Notes under the pieces: model-generated
Seen by the model: only the letters and a program-made list of their open reading frames with translations
Told to the model about the DNA's origin: nothing
Databases searched by the model: none
DNA from: a virus
DNA length: 27,951 bases
IMG/VR virus record: IMGVR_UViG_3300030098_004930
Span: 1 to 27,951 of that record
Strand: one strand, 5' to 3'
Part shown: positions 22,823-27,951 of the stretch, piece by piece
Numbering within the stretch: position 1 is the first letter of the stretch
Layout: every line of letters begins with the position of its first letter
Translations under genes and position numbers: made by a program

Positions 22823-23144
22823 GGCGTAGTTTCCTTAGTTTATCTAACTTACTTTCTGAATTATTTTTATACTCTTCAGACTTTAATCCTTTGGTCGAAA
22901 CTTTATCTATTGATATTTGTTTCTCAATCGGAACATCAACTGCTCCTAAAGTTATATTCTCCTTTTCTCCATAAATATTACCTTGTTTTAGTAAATCTAT
23001 TATCTCATCGAACTTATCAACTCTTGGTTCTTCGTATACATTTTCAATAGTCTCGTCAACCACCTCTTCTACCCTAACAGGTTTTACATGATTTGACCTA
23101 CGAGGTTTCATCACAAGGGTTTTGTCTAATAGTTGAATAGCCAT
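22812..23144 (-). CDS. Small hydrophilic phage protein of unknown function (110 aa)
   Basis: A charged, probably partly disordered 110-residue protein. The start MAIQLLDKTLVMKPRRSNHV is basic, followed by an acidic stretch (VEEVVDETIENVYEEPRVDK) and the helix KFDEIIDLLKQGNIYG. The C-terminus is basic and helical (SESKLDKLRKLRRGN). There are no cysteines, signal peptide or transmembrane helix. No family is recognised. It lies between two neck/connector genes with a 1-nt overlap upstream and an 11-nt overlap downstream, so it is made together with them and may be a chaperone or minor connector component. Confidence 0.65.
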   Translation of the reverse strand: MAIQLLDKTLVMKPRRSNHVKPVRVEEVVDETIENVYEEPRVDKFDEIIDLLKQGNIYGEKENITLGAVDVPIEKQISIDKVSTKGLKSEEYKNNSESKLDKLRKLRRGN

Positions 23145-23620
23145 TATCTTGGTCTTTCTTCAATGTTTATTGATGATAATCTACTACGATGTGCTGTAGC
23201 CTTTATAGAGTGACTAAAGTTTGGATGACCACCAATAAGTTGTGGTTCAGTCACTCCATTTATTTCCCAATACCAATCATTCCAATCACAGATATCACCA
23301 GCCTCAGGAAAAAAGTTCAATGAACCACTTGCTAAGTTATTTCTCTGAAACATTAAATCAATACTAGAGTTAGTATCCGGTCCTGCTTCTTGAAATTGTT
23401 CTACTTCAGGTGCGTTATATCGTATTAGACAATTAACTCTAAACCCTACATTAAAATACTTAGTTGTACTTTCTCCGTATATGTTTGATGGTGTGTGTTC
23501 AGTTGCGACTTTATAGATATCTACAGATTGACCAACTATCTCATCGATAAGTTCTTCATTCATGTGGTCAACTAAGTTTATTTCCTTTTGAGAAATAAAA
23601 AATGGTCGTGTAGCAGACAT
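23144..23620 (-). CDS. Putative neck/head-tail connector protein (gp14-like?)
   Basis: A 158-residue beta-rich protein. A helical N-terminal segment (KEINLVDHMNEELIDEIVGQ) leads into YFNVGFRVNCLIRYNAP and SIDLMFQRNNLAS. The closing half, FFPEAGDICDWNDWYWEING followed by HPNFSHSIKATAHRSRL, resembles the 'GD..YFP..WEI..V' strand pattern of head-closure and gp14-type neck proteins. Its order after the gp13-like protein and before the gp15-like protein is the T4 order 13-14-15, apart from the ferredoxin inserted in between. T4 gp14 is longer (256), so this would be a minimal version. The start ATG overlaps the ferredoxin stop (TGATG), indicating coupled translation. Confidence 0.5.
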   Translation of the reverse strand: MSATRPFFISQKEINLVDHMNEELIDEIVGQSVDIYKVATEHTPSNIYGESTTKYFNVGFRVNCLIRYNAPEVEQFQEAGPDTNSSIDLMFQRNNLASGSLNFFPEAGDICDWNDWYWEINGVTEPQLIGGHPNFSHSIKATAHRSRLSSINIEERPR

Positions 23621-23922
23621 CAGTTCATCTCCAAACCAAAAAAGTCATAATTTTTTTTGATGTAATTTTGCCATTCATCAGGCATTTCACTTTCTTCAAA
23701 TATTGCTTCAACCGGACACTCAGGTTCACAAGCACCACAATCAATACATTCCTCAGGATTTATATAAAGTGAATCGGTTTCTTTTGGTACAAACCCATCT
23801 ACTTTTGCCTCAGCACCGGCACCTTCTGTGTCATAAGGACCGTGAATACAATCCACTGGACAAACTTCGACACAAGCAGTATCACAAGTACCAACACATG
23901 GTTCTGCTATTATATATGGCAT
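23620..23922 (-). CDS. Bacterial-type 2-cluster ferredoxin (FdxA/7Fe-8Fe type)
   Basis: A 100-residue low-potential electron carrier. MPYIIAEPCVGTCDTACVEV and the following CPVDC form the first cysteine group (Cys9, 13, 17, 21, 25); ECIDCGACEPECPVEAIF gives Cys59, 62, 65 and 69 for the second. In Azotobacter-type FdxA a [3Fe-4S] centre uses the Cys equivalent to 9, 17 and 69 and a [4Fe-4S] centre uses 21, 59, 62 and 65. The extra Cys13 could supply a fourth ligand and make this an 8Fe protein. The C-terminal part (MPDEWQNYIKKNYDFFG) matches the helix tail of this family. It is much longer than clostridial ferredoxins but usual for FdxA. It is embedded between neck genes: start 3 nt after one stop, stop overlapping the next start by one base. 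The family call is firm; its role in the phage is unknown. Confidence 0.9.
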   Translation of the reverse strand: MPYIIAEPCVGTCDTACVEVCPVDCIHGPYDTEGAGAEAKVDGFVPKETDSLYINPEECIDCGACEPECPVEAIFEESEMPDEWQNYIKKNYDFFGLEMN

Positions 23923-23925
23923 CTC

Positions 23926-25104
23926 TTATCCTATGTATATTTGTAGAGGAGCTTTTGCCAATACCTCTCTTTGAGCATTTGACTCTTCTGCTTCCGCTTT
24001 TAATTTTTCTGTCAAAGATACTGACTCTAGGAACTCCCTTAACTCTTCAAGTAATTGTTGTTTTTCTTCTCTACCCTCTGTTTTTAGAGCTTCACCATCC
24101 AATGTAACTTCCCCATCAGGTATCGGCATAGAACTATACTTACTTCTGATAATACCAAGTAACTCTTTAGCAAGAGCATAAGTATATTTTCTAATCCATT
24201 GACGACCTGGTTGATTAATGGAATTATATGTAATAAATTTGTATGGTACATTAGAAGGATCTGATACTCCACCTTGTAAAGAAGCACTAACATTGTTTGT
24301 GTTTCTGATGTCATCTTTAACATAATATTCAAAATAAATCTTCTCACCCGCATCTCCGTCTAAAGGTCTTGGGAAAATTCTTAAATTATTATTATGTATT
24401 TCAAAAGAGTAAGCACTTTTTCTTACCAAATCCGATGTTTCAATAGCATTTGCTCTAGCCAAATCGTAAGAGATTGGTTTCAATACAAATGATATTGCTG
24501 GAGAAACATTACCAAATCCGAAAGCATCAAGAAGTTGTCGTTGGTCAAATGTTCCAGCATAAGGATCATAGAACCTTGATACAGCAGCTGGTTGGTGATT
24601 GAACACTCTTTGTACTTCTATTCGTTTACCACTTTCATTATCATCAGCCCAAACATCTTGTAAATTATAATCTTGTTGTGAACCAGTCAATACTATATTT
24701 CCTTTTTTCAAATCATAATTTTCATTCAACCCAACAACTTGTCCATATTTATCAGAAAGTGTTACAGAAGGACCAAGAGATGGTGTGACAGGATCTGATG
24801 AACCTGTACTTAATGAACCAGATATTCTACTTTTCTCTCCATACTGTTCCCACATCCAATTCTTAATATTATAGTTGTTGATATGTTGTGAATATTCGTT
24901 AACTGCTTCTTCAAAACAAGCATAGATAGAACCACTTGGTATTTCTAGTTGTAATACTGGAAATCCAAGTCGTTTAGCACACCATTTAGTTACAGAAATT
25001 ATATCTGTTTGAAAAGTGGTATCTGAATCATAAGTTCCGTAAGGTGTTTGTCCTTCAACAAAAGCACTTGTTGGATCTTCATAAGCAAATTGTAATTTTG
25101 GCAT
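23926..25104 (-). CDS. Neck protein (gp13-like)
   Basis: Probably the head-tail adaptor that binds under the portal. The 392-residue protein has an N-terminal domain typical of connector proteins: ISVTKWCAKRLGFPVLQLEI, then a region SIYACFEEAVNEYSQHINNYNI with long helices. The middle (about 95-215) is a polar, glycine/serine-rich insertion. The block PYKFITYNSINQPGRQWIRK followed by YTYALAKELLGIIRSKYSSM (about 295-330) is the most conserved-looking part, and a helical C-terminus follows (EEKQQLLEELREFLESVSLTEKL). T4 gp13 has 309 residues. It is the first gene after the capsid terminator, so it needs its own promoter; an ATATTTAT element lies 19 nt before the ATG, with AGGAG between. Confidence 0.7.
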   Translation of the reverse strand: MPKLQFAYEDPTSAFVEGQTPYGTYDSDTTFQTDIISVTKWCAKRLGFPVLQLEIPSGSIYACFEEAVNEYSQHINNYNIKNWMWEQYGEKSRISGSLSTGSSDPVTPSLGPSVTLSDKYGQVVGLNENYDLKKGNIVLTGSQQDYNLQDVWADDNESGKRIEVQRVFNHQPAAVSRFYDPYAGTFDQRQLLDAFGFGNVSPAISFVLKPISYDLARANAIETSDLVRKSAYSFEIHNNNLRIFPRPLDGDAGEKIYFEYYVKDDIRNTNNVSASLQGGVSDPSNVPYKFITYNSINQPGRQWIRKYTYALAKELLGIIRSKYSSMPIPDGEVTLDGEALKTEGREEKQQLLEELREFLESVSLTEKLKAEAEESNAQREVLAKAPLQIYIG

Positions 25105-25122
25105 AATGTAATTCTCCTACCT

Positions 25123-25130
25123 ATAAATAT
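25123..25130 (-). promoter_or_regulatory. ATATTTAT leader element upstream of neck gene
   Basis: Minus-strand GTATATATTTATAGG, 19 nt before the neck gene start and just after the capsid terminator. Because a terminator separates this gene from the capsid gene, a promoter is expected here, and this is the only recurrent candidate. Confidence 0.4.
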
Positions 25131-25137
25131 ATACTTT

Positions 25138-25173
25138 ATAAAAACAAAAGGGGAAAACCGAAGTCTTCCCCTT
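25138..25173 (-). terminator. Intrinsic terminator after the major capsid gene
   Basis: The minus-strand stem AAGGGGAAGAC pairs with GTTTTCCCCTT (11 bp, one G-T wobble) around a TTCG loop closed by C-G, a very stable tetraloop, followed by TTGTTTTTAT. It lies about 30 nt after the capsid stop and isolates the head genes from the neck genes. Confidence 0.9.
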
Positions 25174-25200
25174 ATGTTATGTATCAGAATTATGATTAGA

Positions 25201-26817
25201 TTAAACTAAATCAAGTGATTTACAATGAATCAAACCATAGAACTCTGGACGAATCATCTTCTTAGCATATCTCGTCATCACACCTTTTCTTGGTGTAAAA
25301 TCACTAGGATCATATACCAATGGAGTTGTAATCAACGGAACGTAAGGACTATATACAGCACCAGTTTCTAAGAAGTTACTTCCTCTGAATCCGACTAATA
25401 TTGAATTTTCATTCATGTATGGATTCTTATAAACGGTGTAACGACCAGCAGCTTGACCTATCTTAGAGATACCCATGCTAAACTGTTCGTTTCCACCATC
25501 ACCTGGCTGACTTACATATCCAGGTAGTGATTCAAGAATTGTTGCAATCTTCGGTGAAACAACAACGAAGTTCGCACCACCACGAAGTGTCAAACGATGA
25601 ATTTCGTTTGATACTTTTTGAATCTTGGATACAAGAGTTTGATACCACTCAAAACGAGTTCCGTAGAATGTAGTATTTACGAAAAGGTTTGTAGCAGCAT
25701 CAAAGTCATCACCAGCTTTTGCTGACCAGAAATCAACTGTGACTGCATCATTGATTAACATGTCAAGGATTTCCAAATCAATTTCCATTGAGATGTAATC
25801 ACTTAACATTGAAGTTAATTCAGCTTCAGCATCTACAGAATGATAAGCGTTTAAGTCTTGAGCAAGCTCAGGTGACCAAACAGCTTTCAATTTACGAGTC
25901 TTAGCAACGATTGGTAAAGACCTCATTTCAAGGTTAACTTCAGGTATACTTAGACTATCACTAGTAGCATCACCAACTCTGTCTTCAAAATCACCTCTGT
26001 TACCAGCAGTGTTTTCTTTTACATAGTCAATAGTGAATGAACCAGTAGCAGCATTAACGCCAGAAGCAGAAACAATCAAGTTAAGTGTGTTGCCACTAAC
26101 ACTACTAAATTCACCAAGTACTGAATTAAAAGTACCAGCAGCTGGTGTTAGTGCGAAGTTCCAAGAACGAACTGAAGTATTATCAGCTTGTAGCAGTGAA
26201 CCAATGTCACCAGATACTTTAAACAAAGTACCAGGTGCTGAACTGGCAGATATCTCAGAATCAAAGTCGATATCTTTATCGGATGCTATAGCGTTAGTTG
26301 TTAAAGATACAGCAGCACTTTGTGTTAGGTTAACGGAATATCCATAACGACCTGCACCGTAAAGTCCACCTTCTCCGAAAGGAGCAACTGAACCAGATGG
26401 TGAGTTAGGACCTGTTTTTCCGTAAATATCATCACCGGAAGTAAATTTACCAGCACTTGTTCCATACTTGAAATCAAGATAGAATACAAGACCAGAAGGT
26501 AAATTCATCGGTTGAACAGAAACAAGTTCCTGTGCAACGATGTTACCAAAAACTCTCCTTACAAGTGGAAGAGCAACTCCTGACCATTCTTCGTCACCAA
26601 CACCAGCACCGGCGTTAGGAGAAGTTTTAGAATTTTCAGAAATCAACTGACGAGCCTGGTTTTCAAGCAATACAGCCATACCAGATTTTTGCCAATCATT
26701 TTCCATTCCTTCTAAAAGTCCAGATTTTTCCCACTTAGTAATGAGTTTCGCGCTCTCTTCTTTTTGCTTCTTTATAGGTGAAGCATCAAGTAGAGATTCA
26801 TTTATATATTCGCTCAT
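25201..26817 (-). CDS. Major capsid protein (gp23-like)
   Basis: Forms the hexamers of the head shell (HK97 fold). From ATG 26817 (GGAGAA upstream) it has 538 residues; an upstream TTG at 26832 is less likely. Residues 1-61 look like the scaffold-facing propeptide, and ARQLISE (ending Glu61) fits the L/I-x-E cleavage rule of the T4 prohead protease, as in T4 gp23. The mature part starts NSKTSPNAGAG and includes the signature LPLVRRVFGNIVAQELVSVQ followed by PMNLPSGLVFYLDFKYG (84-119). An insertion rich in Ser, Thr and Ala (about 130-280) likely corresponds to the surface insertion domain. The C-terminal half has GANFVVVSPKIATILESLPG, FRGSNFLETGAVYSPYVPLI and a final MTRYAKKMIRPEFYGLI segment, all typical of gp23. 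Confidence 0.95.
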   Translation of the reverse strand: MSEYINESLLDASPIKKQKEESAKLITKWEKSGLLEGMENDWQKSGMAVLLENQARQLISENSKTSPNAGAGVGDEEWSGVALPLVRRVFGNIVAQELVSVQPMNLPSGLVFYLDFKYGTSAGKFTSGDDIYGKTGPNSPSGSVAPFGEGGLYGAGRYGYSVNLTQSAAVSLTTNAIASDKDIDFDSEISASSAPGTLFKVSGDIGSLLQADNTSVRSWNFALTPAAGTFNSVLGEFSSVSGNTLNLIVSASGVNAATGSFTIDYVKENTAGNRGDFEDRVGDATSDSLSIPEVNLEMRSLPIVAKTRKLKAVWSPELAQDLNAYHSVDAEAELTSMLSDYISMEIDLEILDMLINDAVTVDFWSAKAGDDFDAATNLFVNTTFYGTRFEWYQTLVSKIQKVSNEIHRLTLRGGANFVVVSPKIATILESLPGYVSQPGDGGNEQFSMGISKIGQAAGRYTVYKNPYMNENSILVGFRGSNFLETGAVYSPYVPLITTPLVYDPSDFTPRKGVMTRYAKKMIRPEFYGLIHCKSLDLV

Positions 26818-26842
26818 TTTATCGTTCTCCAATTAAAGCGGT

Positions 26843-27951
26843 TTAAGATTTAAGACCAGCAAGCTTTCTGAAACGGTCTGCTACTTGACTTTCCTCAGTA
26901 ATGATTTTAGTCTTTGGTGCAGTTCCACCAGATTTCTTACTAGCATATGATTCCTTAACAACTTCTTTTCTTTCACCACCATTGTCTTTATAAGACTCAG
27001 CTAGTGTAGAATAGACCAACTTAATTTCACGAGTTGTTTGAGCTCTATCAAAAGTCTCAACAATTTTCAACTTTTGGTCGTTACTCAATACAAACTCTTT
27101 GAAAAGTTTGTTGGTATATAGAAGTTTAGCATTAAGGATGTTAACTTCATGAAGCTTATCTCTTAAGAAAGTGACAGCTTCTTTATACTCATTAAGCTCG
27201 CCTTGTAGCTTTTCAACTTGTTCGTGAGTTTTACCCTTACCAGGATCTTCTTCATCAGCAGCACTTGGTTGAACAACTTTGTTGTCACCAGCACCTATAC
27301 CAGATGATTTGGACTGTTCTTCAAGGTCTTCTTCTTCATTCACAGACTCATCTTTTTCTTCATCTTCATCGTCTTCATGAGCACCTTCTTGAACAGACTC
27401 TTCTTCTTCACCAGGTTCAGATTCATTTAACTCTTCTTCAAGCTCTTTGATTACTGCCTCTAAATCAAGTTCGAGGTCCTCATCCATCTCATCATCATCA
27501 TCTTCTCTACGAGGATCATCTTCTTCTTTTTCAGAAACAATTGGAGCATACTTCACACCATCGATTTCAACGATTTCGGATTCATCCATTTCATCGTCAT
27601 CATCTTCTCTACGAGGATCATCATCATGCATACCTTCGTCTTTTTTCTCATCGTCATCATCTTCTCTACGAGGATCATCATCATGCATACCTTCGTCTTT
27701 ACCTTCTTCATCATCATCGTCTTCCCTAGAAGGTCTTGGTGAATACATACCTTCATCGGTTTCTTCTTCATCGTCTTCATGAGCACCTTCTTGAAAATCT
27801 TCATCTTCTTCAAGGTCTTCTTCAGCCAACTTAGCAGAAAGCATTGATTTTAAGTGTGGAGTGAATGCTTCTTCAAGAGCCATTTTAGCGTTTTGCAATG
27901 CAGTTTCACGAACAGCTTTAGCATCAGCGATAGCTTCTTTTAATAAATCAG
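26843..27951 (-). CDS. Prohead core scaffolding protein (gp22-like), 5' end outside window
   Basis: Forms the internal scaffold around which the capsid assembles, then is digested by the prohead protease. The frame is open to base 27951, with DLLKEAIADAKAVRETALQN visible before the first in-window ATG (27883), so the true start is probably only a few codons beyond the edge. N-terminal residues are helical (EEAFTPHLKSMLSAKLAEED). The middle (about 230 residues) is extremely acidic and repetitive, including two copies of EGMHDDDPRREDDDDE. The C-terminal ~120 residues form a charged coiled coil (HEQVEKLQGELNEYKEAVTF) leading to FKEFVLSNDQKLKIVETFDR and the end VADRFRKLAGLKS, which resembles the gp22 tail that binds the shell. 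It directly precedes the capsid gene, as in T4. Confidence 0.85.
   Translation of the reverse strand, partial: DLLKEAIADAKAVRETALQNAKMALEEAFTPHLKSMLSAKLAEEDLEEDEDFQEGAHEDDEEETDEGMYSPRPSREDDDDEEGKDEGMHDDDPRREDDDDEKKDEGMHDDDPRREDDDDEMDESEIVEIDGVKYAPIVSEKEEDDPRREDDDDEMDEDLELDLEAVIKELEEELNESEPGEEEESVQEGAHEDDEDEEKDESVNEEEDLEEQSKSSGIGAGDNKVVQPSAADEEDPGKGKTHEQVEKLQGELNEYKEAVTFLRDKLHEVNILNAKLLYTNKLFKEFVLSNDQKLKIVETFDRAQTTREIKLVYSTLAESYKDNGGERKEVVKESYASKKSGGTAPKTKIITEESQVADRFRKLAGLKS
27591..27704 (-). repeat. Tandem 57-bp repeats in the scaffold gene
   Basis: Two head-to-tail 57-bp units start at 27591 and 27648; the first 53 bases are identical and the last four differ. Each encodes a 19-residue unit containing EGMHDDDPRREDDDDE. 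Partial, diverged copies lie on both sides (around 27490-27530 and 27705-27760). The unit is a multiple of three, so copy-number change keeps the frame. Confidence 0.85.

Noticed and set aside
23926-24353. Additional frames on both strands within the gp13-like gene
   Set aside because: Shadow frames with Leu/Met-rich, low-information sequence, no ribosome site; the gp13-like frame is continuous and domain-like.
27487-27760. Repeats that could be taken for a CRISPR array
   Set aside because: They are in-frame tandem coding repeats of Asp/Glu codons without unique spacers.
27447-27782. Plus-strand serine-rich open frame opposite the scaffold gene
   Set aside because: It is the complement of GAT/GAA repeat codons of the acidic protein; low complexity, no ribosome site.
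1-27951. tRNA genes, integrase, attachment sites, insertion sequences, homing endonucleases
   Set aside because: No cloverleaf-like gap, recombinase motif, terminal repeats or intron-encoded nuclease could be seen; gaps between genes are too short for most of them.

Overview
This window looks like part of the genome of an uncultured, AT-rich, contractile-tailed phage (myovirus) from the outer edge of the T4 superfamily. All convincing genes lie on the minus strand and are read from high to low coordinates, packed with 1-11 nt overlaps or very short gaps. The structural genes follow T4 logic: scaffold gp22, capsid gp23, neck, sheath gp18, tube gp19, gp26, tape measure, tube cap, LysM protein and hub. 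The polymerase is a short family A catalytic core, not the family B gp43 of classical T4 phages. This recalls the split PolA-type polymerase described for Rhodothermus phage RM378 and its 'far-T4' marine relatives. A marine host with low GC content is an inference.

Layout in transcription order. (1) 27951-25201: head genes, comprising an acidic scaffold protein (5' end outside the window) and the major capsid protein, closed by a terminator with a UUCG loop. (2) 25104-21631: neck and connector genes, with a bacterial-type 4Fe/7-8Fe ferredoxin inserted among them, then a gp15-like protein and a small coiled-coil protein. (3) 21543-19179: tail sheath and tail tube. (4) 19179-17725: a secreted-looking polylysine protein, a gp26-type chaperone, an overlapping +1-frame ORF that lacks its own start (candidate programmed frameshift) and a small basic protein. 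(5) 17722-10719: tape measure, tube cap, LysM protein and a 1219-residue hub-like protein. (6) 10679-6484: compact PolA, a 690-residue unknown, a 131-residue unknown and a glutaredoxin with a long tail. (7) 6374-1: a recombination and replication module starting at a good sigma70-like promoter: gp32-type SSB without cysteines, a strong terminator, UvsX/RecA, 5'-3' exonuclease, DnaB-like helicase, DNA methyltransferase and B12-dependent ribonucleotide reductase (3' end outside the window).

The replication proteins would form a T4-like replisome and recombination complex (SSB, recombinase, helicase, primer-removing nuclease, polymerase core). The reductase supplies dNTPs and the glutaredoxin may reduce it. 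The structural half builds the head, neck and tail. I see no tRNA, rRNA, CRISPR array, integrase or insertion sequence. No stretch longer than 300 bases lacks a gene. The largest gap between called ORFs (17956-18203) is mostly filled by the frameshift ORF. The most unusual items are the ferredoxin, the gp26/+1 ORF overlap, the polylysine secreted protein, the compact polymerase with an altered motif C, and a recurrent ATATTTAT element in the leaders.
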